Shown here: piece by piece, positions 1 to 5,475 of the stretch
Numbering within the stretch: position 1 is the first letter of the stretch
Layout of the letters: each line of letters begins with the position of its first letter
Assembly (NCBI GenBank): GCA_023430285.1
Contig: JAEZAV010000079.1
Span: 1-5,546 of the forward strand
DNA length: 5,546 bases
Direction of reading: 5' to 3'
Source of the DNA: Methanobacteriota archaeon
GTDB taxonomy: Archaea; Methanobacteriota; Methanobacteria; Methanobacteriales; Methanobacteriaceae
Notes under the pieces: model-generated
Told to the model about the DNA's origin: nothing
Seen by the model: only the letters and a program-made list of their open reading frames with translations
Database searches by the model: none
Translations under genes and position numbers: made by a program

Positions 1-110
1 ATCTGTACGTAGCCCTCATTTTTAGCAATTTTTGAATACAGGGTATATCTGTTTCTTGCTTGGCTTTCGCCAATAAATGCCTTGGTTAAATTCTCCAAAG
101 TTTTTTTCAT
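1..110 (-). CDS. Rubrerythrin, N-terminal part (cut by window edge)
   Basis: Reading the minus strand from the ATG at 110-108 gives 36 codons that begin MKKTLENLTKAFIGESQARN and continue with RYTLYSKIAKNEGYVQ, open to the edge. The block KAF-GESQARNRYT followed by an AK-EGY-Q segment is the first helix of the rubrerythrin four-helix bundle. The Glu of GESQAR is one of the ligands of the family's diiron centre. Rubrerythrins are cytoplasmic non-haem iron proteins that reduce hydrogen peroxide in anaerobes, and methanogens usually carry several. The C-terminal rubredoxin-like domain, if present, lies outside the window, so a short rubrerythrin and a full-length one cannot be told apart. A GGTG ribosome binding site (119-116) lies five bases upstream of the start, and a TATA box sits at a suitable distance. 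The family call is secure; the exact paralogue is not. Confidence 0.93.
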   Translation of the reverse strand, partial: MKKTLENLTKAFIGESQARNRYTLYSKIAKNEGYVQ

Positions 111-142
111 TTTAACACCAGACTATATTCTGTTACTAATGG

Positions 143-157
143 TCTATAAATTTTTAG
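143..157 (-). promoter_or_regulatory. Promoter of the rubrerythrin gene (TATA box and BRE)
   Basis: On the minus strand an A-rich CTAAAAA (157-151, BRE-like) runs directly into TTTATAGA (150-143), a good archaeal TATA box. Initiation about 25 bases downstream of the box centre would fall near 121-124. That gives a leader of roughly a dozen bases that still contains the GGTG ribosome binding site. The spacing is coherent, but the whole region is AT-rich and no start site has been measured. Confidence 0.55.
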
Positions 158-175
158 TTTGGTTTAACTCAAACT
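156..175. promoter_or_regulatory. Inverted repeat next to the rubrerythrin BRE, candidate operator
   Basis: AGTTTG (156-161) and CAAACT (170-175) are perfect complements around an 8-base spacer. They lie immediately upstream of, and partly over, the BRE of the rubrerythrin promoter, where a bound protein could block TFB or recruit it. A shorter related element, TTTG-GT-CAAA, lies at 282-291 in the same intergenic region. Function is inferred only from position; chance repeats of this size are not rare in AT-rich DNA. Confidence 0.3.
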
Positions 176-211
176 TCCATTTACCACTATAATTTTTTAA
201 GTTAGTAGTAA

Positions 212-226
212 CTAAGAAGTTCTTAG
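212..226. repeat. Perfect 15-bp palindrome in the divergent intergenic region
   Basis: CTAAGAA (212-218), a single G (219) and TTCTTAG (220-226) form a perfect odd-centred palindrome between the rubrerythrin gene and the 72-aa gene. Seven-base arms with a one-base centre are the longest short-spacer palindrome I found in the window. This shape suits a dimeric helix-turn-helix regulator. It lies upstream of both divergent promoters and could serve either one. Confidence 0.35.
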
Positions 227-247
227 AAATAAATAACATCTATGTTG

Positions 248-265
248 GGTGATGACGCAATCACC
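248..265. repeat. Small hairpin-forming inverted repeat
   Basis: GGTGAT (248-253) pairs with ATCACC (260-265) around a six-base loop. It is unusually GC-rich for this intergenic region. The left arm equals the archaeal Shine-Dalgarno core, but no credible reading frame follows it. It may be a protein-binding site or a hairpin in a leader transcript. No role can be assigned. Confidence 0.25.
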
Positions 266-388
266 AGTTTCATATTTAAAATTTGGTCAAACTTTATTAG
301 GAACATATCTAAATAATGGATAGAAAATAGATCTCACATTGTAGAAAGGAATAGTTTTACTATACAATTTTTATGATGTTAAATTTTT

Positions 389-394
389 GGTGAT
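389..394 (+). promoter_or_regulatory. Strong ribosome binding site of the 72-aa gene
   Basis: GGTGAT lies five bases upstream of the ATG at 400 and matches the archaeal anti-Shine-Dalgarno complement (GGAGGTGATC) over six bases. This is the main evidence that the short frame downstream is a real gene. A possible TATA element (ACTATACAATT, about 359-369) would start transcription very close to this site, so the promoter itself is uncertain. Confidence 0.7.
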
Positions 395-399
395 AAAAA

Positions 400-618
400 A
401 TGGATGTAACATGGGTCAATGTTCAGTACGATAAAGATAGTGATAAACAGTACAATTCAGTATCTGATAAAAGCATAGAAAGAATTTCCATAGGTTCAGA
501 AACAATTAAAATATATTACACTCAAGAATCAGAAAGAAATGAAACTTACGTCAAGATAATTTTAATTAATAACATAGCAGGATATGAATATCCAATTGTA
601 AGGGGCCGGGGTATCTAA
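400..618 (+). CDS. Hypothetical protein, 72 aa
   Basis: I do not recognise this protein. It begins MDVTWVNVQYDKDSDKQ and ends IVRGRGI. It has no signal peptide, membrane segment, cysteine or evident metal-binding motif. The charged, polar N-terminal half is followed by alternating hydrophobic stretches (ISIGSETIKIYY and YVKIILINNIAGY) that look like beta strands, so a small soluble beta-rich cytoplasmic protein is plausible. The ATG is fixed by the GGTGAT site five bases upstream, and the gene ends in a T-rich terminator, so it forms a unit of its own. It stands between the divergent rubrerythrin gene and a surface-protein gene and shares no evident function with either. It could be a lineage-specific gene or the remnant of a larger domain. 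The frame is likely real; the function is unknown. Confidence 0.65.
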   Translation: MDVTWVNVQYDKDSDKQYNSVSDKSIERISIGSETIKIYYTQESERNETYVKIILINNIAGYEYPIVRGRGI

Positions 619-619
619 A

Positions 620-651
620 TTTTTTAACTTACCCTAAATTTTTATTTTTTT
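620..651 (+). terminator. T-rich archaeal terminator after the 72-aa gene
   Basis: Three T-runs follow the stop codon within 35 bases: T6 at 620-625, T5 at 639-643 and T7 at 645-651 after one A. No stem is needed, because archaeal RNA polymerase terminates on such U-rich stretches. Confidence 0.6.
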
Positions 652-778
652 ATTCCTTTCAAATAGATTAAATTTGTTTTTAAAGAAAATTCCATTTGAT
701 TATTCTATTTTTAAAAGATTTGTGAAAGATATCACCCTAATATCAGCCTATGGTGTAGTGTTTTAAAATGAATTAAAG

Positions 779-799
779 AGCTTTAAGCTATATTTAAAT
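779..799 (+). promoter_or_regulatory. Promoter of the adhesin gene with an overlapping 11-bp palindrome
   Basis: TATATTTAAAT (789-799) is the best TATA candidate upstream of the adhesin gene. Initiation about 25 bases on, near 819-821, leaves a leader of some 36 bases that contains the GGAGGGA ribosome binding site. Immediately upstream, AGCTT-T-AAGCT (779-789) is a perfect odd-centred palindrome lying where the BRE would be and touching the first T of the TATA box. A repressor bound there would block transcription. The promoter is moderately likely; the operator is conjecture. Confidence 0.45.
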
Positions 800-843
800 C
801 ATATTAGTGCATATGAAATATTAAGGGTTTTAAAAATTTTTTT

Positions 844-850
844 GGAGGGA
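844..850 (+). promoter_or_regulatory. GGAGGGA ribosome binding site that sets the adhesin start at 857
   Basis: A strong Shine-Dalgarno sequence ends six bases before the TTG at 857. A second in-frame TTG at 842-844 overlaps the first base of this site and cannot be served by it, so the upstream start should be rejected. Confidence 0.75.
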
Positions 851-856
851 AAATTT

Positions 857-2635
857 TTGAATGTAAATTTAGACAACAACTATAAATTTATGATTCCAAT
901 TTTGTTGGTCTGTCTGTCAGTGGCATTTGCAATGGGAGTTAACACTGCTTCTGCAGCGAATCCTAACCAAATGTATGTCAGCAACACAGGAAGTGATTCT
1001 TGGAGTGGATATTCTCCTGTGTGGAATGGTACTGATGGACCTAAACAAACCATTAAAAACGCTACAAACGCCGTTAATAACGGTGGGACCATCCATATTT
1101 CTGATGGAGTTTACAATGAAAATGACATTAGTGTATTCAGTAAAGATGTGAACTACATTGGTCAAAGTAAGACAAAAACTATAGTTAACGGAAACAAGAT
1201 TTCCAGAATATTTTCAGTTGGGGCCCAAGGAATTACTTACAACTACTTGTTCGCCAACATGTCCTTTATCAATGGAAATTCCACTGCAGGAGGAGCAATA
1301 TGGAACTACGGTGCAACAACCATTGACAACTGTATATTTAAAAATAATATTGCCAAGTACAGTGGTGGGGCCATATACAGTCAAGGAACAGGAAGTGCTC
1401 CTGCTTCGTTAACCATAACAAATACCAGTTTTATTAACAACAGCTGCAATATGGGAGGAGCCATATTAAATGCTTTAAGCACAGTAAGCGTTAGTAACAG
1501 TGAATTTGTAAATAATACCGGAACAACCAGTGTACTTTATAACAACTATGGTACCATATCTTACTTCCAATTTAATAGGATGATCGGTACAGGAAAATTA
1601 ATTTACAGCGATACCGGTGGAGATTTAAGTTTAAACTGGTGGGGTTCAAACAGTGACCCAACACCAATGACTACTGGGGTGACAGTTGTTCCATGGCTGG
1701 TGTTATCAGTATTTGCTAATCCAACATCAATTGCACAAGGTGCCACATCTGTAATAACCGCAGATCTACTCCATGATAGTGGAATTTTAACAGATCCAAA
1801 CAATCCTAATCTTTACTACCATGATCCATTGTTTGGTCACGTTATTGATGGAATTCCAGTGCAGTTCAACACAAATCTTGGAACTGTTAATCCAATCACA
1901 AATGCATTGTTAAATGGAGCTGCAACAACAACATTAAATGGAAACGCATTGGGAACAGCCACTGTAAGTGCCTTGGTTGATGCACAAACTGTGTCAAAAA
2001 ATGTTACCATCTTCAAAAATAATCCCCCTGTTTTAACAGGAACTGATCCAGTGAACAAAGCAGTTAACGTGGCACTAAACAAAGTTGTAACGTTCACATT
2101 CGACAAGAATATAAAACTAGCAACCAATCCATGGATAGAATTTAAAACATCCACAGGAACCATTGTAACTTTCACTAGCTCGGTCACAGGAAACGTATTA
2201 AGTCTCAAACCTAGTTCACTTCTCCTTAGTGGAACAAGCTACACCGTGATAATTCATTCTGGTAGCGTAAGAGATTTGTCAAACGCAGGAACTACAACAC
2301 CAATCACATTATCATTTACCACAGACACAGCTCCAACAGTAACCAGTGTCAACCCTACAAATAATGCTGTAAATGTTGCTACAAACAAGGTCATTAAGTA
2401 CACATTTAACAAATCCATAAAACTAGCAACAAACCCATGGATAGAGTTTAAAACTGCTTCAGGAACTTCTGTTAACTTCAAAACATCGGTGAGTGGAAAT
2501 GTGTTGAACCTCACACCAACAAGTTTACTCAAAAACAAAACCAAATACACCGTTATAATACACTCAAACAGCGTTACAAGTCTTGGAGGGGCAGGATTAG
2601 CAAACCCATATCAAAACTACTTCACAACCAACTAG
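857..2635 (+). CDS. Secreted adhesin-like protein: beta-helix plus Ig-like and two Big_5 domains
   Basis: Residues are numbered from the upstream in-frame TTG at 842; the chosen start, TTG 857, is residue 6 and gives 592 aa. A signal peptide (h-region MIPILLVCLSVAFAMGV, cleavage near ASA-A38) directs export. Residues about 41-265 form a right-handed parallel beta-helix with GGAI at 150, 175 and 205 and an FxxN ladder at F142, F166, F197 and F222. An NWWGSN motif (265-270), usual at the end of such helices in Methanobacteriales adhesin-like proteins, leads to an invasin-like Ig domain (about 283-391). Two tandem SbsA-type Ig domains (Big_5; 395-496 and 497-597) close the protein. There is no C-terminal membrane segment, sorting tail or pseudomurein-binding repeat, so attachment must be non-covalent or the protein is released. 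The expected role is surface adhesion or wall contact; the ligand is unknown. It is transcribed alone, between its own promoter and a hairpin terminator. Confidence 0.88.
   Translation: MNVNLDNNYKFMIPILLVCLSVAFAMGVNTASAANPNQMYVSNTGSDSWSGYSPVWNGTDGPKQTIKNATNAVNNGGTIHISDGVYNENDISVFSKDVNYIGQSKTKTIVNGNKISRIFSVGAQGITYNYLFANMSFINGNSTAGGAIWNYGATTIDNCIFKNNIAKYSGGAIYSQGTGSAPASLTITNTSFINNSCNMGGAILNALSTVSVSNSEFVNNTGTTSVLYNNYGTISYFQFNRMIGTGKLIYSDTGGDLSLNWWGSNSDPTPMTTGVTVVPWLVLSVFANPTSIAQGATSVITADLLHDSGILTDPNNPNLYYHDPLFGHVIDGIPVQFNTNLGTVNPITNALLNGAATTTLNGNALGTATVSALVDAQTVSKNVTIFKNNPPVLTGTDPVNKAVNVALNKVVTFTFDKNIKLATNPWIEFKTSTGTIVTFTSSVTGNVLSLKPSSLLLSGTSYTVIIHSGSVRDLSNAGTTTPITLSFTTDTAPTVTSVNPTNNAVNVATNKVIKYTFNKSIKLATNPWIEFKTASGTSVNFKTSVSGNVLNLTPTSLLKNKTKYTVIIHSNSVTSLGGAGLANPYQNYFTTN
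2024..2632 (+). repeat. Tandem duplication of a 306-bp Big_5 domain unit
   Basis: Copies at 2024-2329 and 2330-2632 have a period of exactly 306 bp (102 codons). By hand, about 60 of 101 residues are identical without a gap. The core is IKLATNPWIEFKT in both. The DNA around it (2111-2148 and 2417-2454) differs at only 3 of 38 bases, whereas flanking parts diverge much more. The copies arose by duplication inside the gene. Confidence 0.85.
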
Positions 2636-2648
2636 AATAACTTGTTTT

Positions 2649-2677
2649 AAGGGAAAAATTCTTTCCCTTTATTTTTT
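2649..2677 (+). terminator. Hairpin terminator of the adhesin gene
   Basis: AAGGGAAA (2649-2656) pairs perfectly with TTTCCCTT (2662-2669) around an AATTC loop, followed after TA by T6 (2672-2677). It starts 13 bases after the stop codon. The form is that of a bacterial-style intrinsic terminator; in archaea the T-tract alone would be expected to do most of the work. Confidence 0.75.
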
Positions 2678-2766
2678 AATTTTAAAATATAATTGCATAC
2701 ACCACCATTTTTTATGAACCTAAATATGTTATATTTTAAATATAGGGTTTAATACAATTCAAATTA

Positions 2767-2866
2767 TTATATAAAGTTCTGAAATTGTTTCAATATATTA
2801 TTTAATGATTCTTGGGCTTTAAAAAACAATTAAATAGTAGTGAGTACATAATATAAGTATAAAAAA
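2767..2866 (+). promoter_or_regulatory. Promoter region of the C1 protease gene, with competing TATA boxes
   Basis: Three TATA-like elements precede the protease. TTATATAAAG (2767-2776) has the best sequence and would give a leader of about 85 bases. TTAAATAG (2830-2837) would give a leader of about 23 bases. TATAAAAA (2858-2865), with ATAATATAAG just before it, would start at or next to the ATG and give an essentially leaderless mRNA. The upstream sequence lacks a good Shine-Dalgarno site (only GGT at 2871-2873), which fits a leaderless or SD-independent start. A palindrome TGAAA-TTG-TTTCA (2780-2792) follows the first box. Which box is used cannot be decided from sequence. Confidence 0.4.
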
Positions 2867-2881
2867 TACCGGTCAATCAAA

Positions 2882-4819
2882 ATGGATACTAAACAAAAAC
2901 AGTTAACTGTACTCATGGTCTTATGTGGACTATTTTTAGCTTTATTAATCTGTGGAGGAGTTTCTGCATCAAATAATACTGGTGCGAACAGTATCAGCGG
3001 TGCAAGTAATTCTAAAACAACTAGTTATCAGGTCAAAACCCAGACTTTAGTTACAAAATCAAAAATTACCACTAAAAATACATCTTTAAACAGCAGCACA
3101 GGAATTCCCTACTACTACGACCTAAGAAAACTTGGAAAACTTACACCTGTTAAAAATCAAGGTCTTAGTGATGTTTGTTGGGCATTTGCAGTGACTGGTT
3201 CCTTGGAATCCACCACACTCCCATATAAAAGTTGGAACTTCTCTGAAAATAATATGAAGGACCTTTTAAGTAGAGGATACAAATACGGTTTTGATAGGGG
3301 ATATGATGAAGCTGGTTGTTGGGAAGAAGCCCTGGCATACCTAAATAGCTATATTGGTCCTGTAACTGGAGCTCAAGATCCATTCAATGAGTTTAGTGGA
3401 AGTTCACCAACCAACCTCAAACCTGCAGTGCATGTGCAAAACACCATCCAACTTAAATCTAGAACCCTTAATGGTGTGATGAACAACACCGCTATAAAAG
3501 AAGCTATCATGAAGTACGGTGCCATATACAGTTTAATGACGTTTCAAGATTCTTACTACAATTCAAATACCTACGGCTACTACTACAAAGGTAATGGAGA
3601 TTATAATCATGCCATATGTATTGTGGGATGGGATGATAATTACAGTAAAACAAATTTCGTGGGAAATGCTCCTGGAAACGGGGCATTCATAATTAGAAAT
3701 AGCTGGGGAGCAGATTGGGGTGATCAAGGCTATTTTTATGTTTCTTATTACGATAAAAATCTTGCAAACACCGACGACAACATAATATTTATGAGCGGAG
3801 AATCTGTTAAAAACTACGACAACATCTATCAGTACGATCCATTCGGAGACGTTGGAAATTATGGCTACGACAACGATGTGGGCTGGTTTTCAAATGTCTT
3901 CAAATCAAATGGCAAGGAACTTCTTAAAGCTGCAAGTTTCTATGCCACCCAACCCAACACATCCTACAAAATTTATGTTTACCTCAACCCAGTTGGGAAC
4001 AATCCAAGATCAGGAATATTAGCCGCTGTACAGCAGGGCATTATATCGACTGCAGGATACAAAACCATTGTTTTAAACAACTTCGTTAATCTGATGAAAA
4101 ACCAAAGGTTTAGTATCGTTGTTAAACTCGTGAGTCCGGATGATTACCAACCCCTAACCATAGAATATCCGTTAATCGACTACAGTAGCAAGGCCCGGGC
4201 CAGTCCAGGACAGAGTTTCATAAGTCCCAACGGCATATCATGGGAAGATATGACCAGTGTGATAGACAATGCAAATGTTTGTTTGAAGGCATTTACAAGT
4301 AATCTAGGAGCAGACCTTGCTATCTCTGTTAAAGCCAGTAACAACCATCCAAAAATTAATTCAATTGTATATTACTACGTAAAGGTCACAAATTTAGGGC
4401 CACAAGAATCATTTAATGTTGTGGTAAACAGCTTACTTTCCACAAAATTAGATTTTATATCCTACATCAAAAGTATGGGTAGCTACAATCCTACAAGTAA
4501 CATGTGGAGCATTGGAAACCTTCCATCTGGATCTGTTGCTTACCTCATACTGAAGTTCACTGTAACAGAAACTGGGGAAATAACCAATAATTACATTGTA
4601 AGTTCAAAGACCTACGATTACAATCTAAGTAACAATGCATTTACCTCAACCATATTTACATCCACGGATCAAAATGGAACTGTCATATCTAATAATTTGA
4701 ACTCATCCAAATCCGTTTTATCAAAATCCATACCTATGAAAGATACTGGATTTCCATTGTTACCATTGGTTGTTGGTATTTTACTGGTTACCTTGGGATC
4801 TGCATTTAGAAGAAAGTGA
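2882..4819 (+). CDS. Surface C1A (papain-family) cysteine protease with lectin-like domain, DUF11-type domain and C-terminal anchor
   Basis: This 645-aa exported protein has a signal peptide at 1-29 (KQKQ, then a long hydrophobic run ending GGVSAS) and a Ser/Thr/Asn-rich linker at 30-73. The papain-fold domain (about 74-300) is complete: oxyanion Gln93 (KNQG), nucleophile Cys99 (CWAFA), His243 (NHAICIVGW) and Asn273 (RNSWGADWG). The segment at 305-472 fits the lectin-like domain that often follows archaeal C1 peptidases, and 475-590 is a DUF11-type beta-sandwich (VKVTNLGPQ). The tail MKDTGFP, a hydrophobic run and FRRK (619-645) form a sorting-signal-like or transmembrane anchor. No inhibitory I29 propeptide is visible, so the linker may be all that is removed. 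It should cut peptide bonds outside the cell: wall proteins, neighbouring adhesins or pseudomurein peptides. The ATG at 2882 supplies the basic n-region; the next ATG (2915) would lose it. Confidence 0.9.
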   Translation: MDTKQKQLTVLMVLCGLFLALLICGGVSASNNTGANSISGASNSKTTSYQVKTQTLVTKSKITTKNTSLNSSTGIPYYYDLRKLGKLTPVKNQGLSDVCWAFAVTGSLESTTLPYKSWNFSENNMKDLLSRGYKYGFDRGYDEAGCWEEALAYLNSYIGPVTGAQDPFNEFSGSSPTNLKPAVHVQNTIQLKSRTLNGVMNNTAIKEAIMKYGAIYSLMTFQDSYYNSNTYGYYYKGNGDYNHAICIVGWDDNYSKTNFVGNAPGNGAFIIRNSWGADWGDQGYFYVSYYDKNLANTDDNIIFMSGESVKNYDNIYQYDPFGDVGNYGYDNDVGWFSNVFKSNGKELLKAASFYATQPNTSYKIYVYLNPVGNNPRSGILAAVQQGIISTAGYKTIVLNNFVNLMKNQRFSIVVKLVSPDDYQPLTIEYPLIDYSSKARASPGQSFISPNGISWEDMTSVIDNANVCLKAFTSNLGADLAISVKASNNHPKINSIVYYYVKVTNLGPQESFNVVVNSLLSTKLDFISYIKSMGSYNPTSNMWSIGNLPSGSVAYLILKFTVTETGEITNNYIVSSKTYDYNLSNNAFTSTIFTSTDQNGTVISNNLNSSKSVLSKSIPMKDTGFPLLPLVVGILLVTLGSAFRRK

Positions 4820-4843
4820 AACAATTGATTCCTAATTTGTTAC

Positions 4844-4860
4844 TTTTTTGTAAATATTTT
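4844..4860 (+). terminator. T-tract terminator after the protease gene
   Basis: T6 (4844-4849) starts 25 bases after the stop codon and is followed by a second T-run (4857-4860). No convincing stem precedes it, so this is a weak, hairpin-free archaeal terminator. Confidence 0.4.
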
Positions 4861-4929
4861 CAGGCCCATTTTATCCAATTCTAAATTATTTTGTTTAATT
4901 TCTGTATTCTTGATAACAAAGAAAATGAG

Positions 4930-4977
4930 ATTTTGTTTACAAAATTTAGTTCGGTTAATTATTTAATTCTGAGAATT
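4930..4977. repeat. Two short inverted repeats between the protease and lipoprotein genes
   Basis: ATTTTG (4930-4935) pairs with CAAAAT (4940-4945) around TTTA. AATTCT (4965-4970) pairs with AGAATT (4972-4977) around a single G. The first is too far from either gene to be a standard terminator or operator. The second lies about 60 bases upstream of the lipoprotein TATA box, where an activator could bind. The remainder of this 270-bp gap is plain AT-rich sequence, including AATAAATAAATAAC-type low complexity at 5010-5032. Confidence 0.3.
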
Positions 4978-5035
4978 TCGAGTTTTATCATACTATTTTT
5001 GTGCCATATTAATAAATAAATAACTAAATAACCAG

Positions 5036-5047
5036 TTAATTTAAATT
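5036..5047 (+). promoter_or_regulatory. Promoter of the lipoprotein gene
   Basis: TTAATTTAAATT (about 5036-5047) is centred so that initiation would fall near 5067-5070. That leaves a leader of about 20 bases containing the GAGGTG ribosome binding site (5079-5084). A second TATA-like element, ACATATAC (5058-5065), is too close to the start codon to leave that site in the transcript, so the first is preferred. Confidence 0.45.
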
Positions 5048-5089
5048 GTATGAAAATACATATACTATTTTCAAGATAGAGGTGTTAAT

Positions 5090-5431
5090 ATGAAACAAAA
5101 ATTAACTATAATTCCAGTTTTGGTAATATTAATAGTGTTGGGAGGAGTTCTTATTTCTGGTTGTATTGGTAACAACGATACCAACAACACAACAGTGAAC
5201 AATACAACATACAGTTCTCCAGCTAATACGACAACAACTGCCAATACATCAACAGCAACTGCGTCATCTACCAAATCTACTTCTTCAGATAACAGTAAAC
5301 AAAATACTTCCAGCCAAAGTAGCGGTAGTAAAAATAACGGCGGTTCTAGTGGCACCAGTGGAAGCAACGATGGTTTAACTGGTAAAAATTATAATGCAAA
5401 TCCAACTGATCCAAATGGAAATCCAACATAG
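5090..5431 (+). CDS. Small Ser/Thr/Asn-rich lipoprotein, 113 aa
   Basis: The N-terminus MKQKLTIIPVLVILIVLGGV followed by LISGC is a lipoprotein signal peptide with Cys25 in the lipobox, so the mature protein should be lipid-anchored on the outer face of the membrane. After Cys25 there is no folded domain. Residues 26-113 are almost wholly N, T, S and G. They include eight N-X-S/T sequons between residues 29 and 74 (N29, N32, N33, N37, N38, N46, N52, N72), then a Gly/Ser segment and a tail with NPT at 104-106 and 111-113. This is the make-up of a glycosylated spacer or stalk crossing the wall, or a short membrane-anchored glycoprotein; no enzymatic role is suggested. GAGGTG five bases upstream fixes the ATG. 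Methanogens carry many such lipoproteins with little sequence conservation, so the specific role is unknown. Confidence 0.8.
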   Translation: MKQKLTIIPVLVILIVLGGVLISGCIGNNDTNNTTVNNTTYSSPANTTTTANTSTATASSTKSTSSDNSKQNTSSQSSGSKNNGGSSGTSGSNDGLTGKNYNANPTDPNGNPT

Positions 5432-5433
5432 AT

Positions 5434-5460
5434 AAAAAAATAAATTAAATATTTTTTTTT
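5434..5460 (+). terminator. A:T hairpin with T9 tract between the lipoprotein gene and the next gene
   Basis: AAAAAAATA (5434-5442) can pair with TATTTTTTT (5450-5458) around AATTAAA, and the right side ends in T9 (5452-5460). The pure A:T stem is weak, but a T9 run is a strong archaeal termination signal. It abuts the ribosome binding site of the following gene, so it either ends the lipoprotein transcript or sets how much polymerase reads through. Confidence 0.55.
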
Positions 5461-5467
5461 GAGGTGA
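5461..5467 (+). promoter_or_regulatory. Ribosome binding site of the last gene
   Basis: GAGGTGA, a seven-base match to the archaeal Shine-Dalgarno consensus, ends eight bases before the ATG at 5476. It begins at the base directly after the T9 tract. Confidence 0.75.
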
Positions 5468-5475
5468 GTTAATTA

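Noticed and set aside
242..323. Two overlapping mini-frames of 23-24 codons (ATG 242 and ATG 252)
   Set aside because: No properly spaced ribosome binding site; the GGTG element abuts the second ATG. The lengths are as expected by chance.
373..393. ATGATG start of a six-residue upstream frame ending in the TGA within the GGTGAT site of the 72-aa gene
   Set aside because: It could be a regulatory upstream frame, but it has no ribosome binding site and probably lies partly upstream of the transcript start.
619..841. Search for a small RNA or small gene between the 72-aa gene and the adhesin gene
   Set aside because: Only very short frames without credible start signals (for example a 17-codon minus-strand frame) and no stable GC-containing hairpin. 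It reads as a terminator plus promoter.
880..1803. Overlapping frames of 64-82 codons on both strands inside the adhesin gene
   Set aside because: Shadows of the adhesin reading frame, with no start signals of their own and no family resemblance.
1837..2550. Two long minus-strand open frames (1837-2208 and 2254-2550) that resemble each other
   Set aside because: They are the antisense of the two Big_5 repeats, which explains both their openness and their similarity. They have no ribosome binding site and lie inside a clearly coding gene.
3165..3383. Minus-strand frame of 72 codons across the protease active-site region
   Set aside because: Antisense of the highly conserved catalytic domain; no ribosome binding site and no plausible product.
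5010..5032. AATAAATAAATAAC-type short repeats, considered as a CRISPR-like or iteron array
   Set aside because: Units of 4-9 bases without spacers; simple AT-rich low complexity upstream of a promoter.
5071..5367. Minus-strand frame of 98 codons opposite the lipoprotein, rich in Val and Leu
   Set aside because: The Val/Leu-rich translation is what antisense of a Thr/Asn/Ser-rich low-complexity gene produces. The plus frame has a lipobox and a ribosome binding site.
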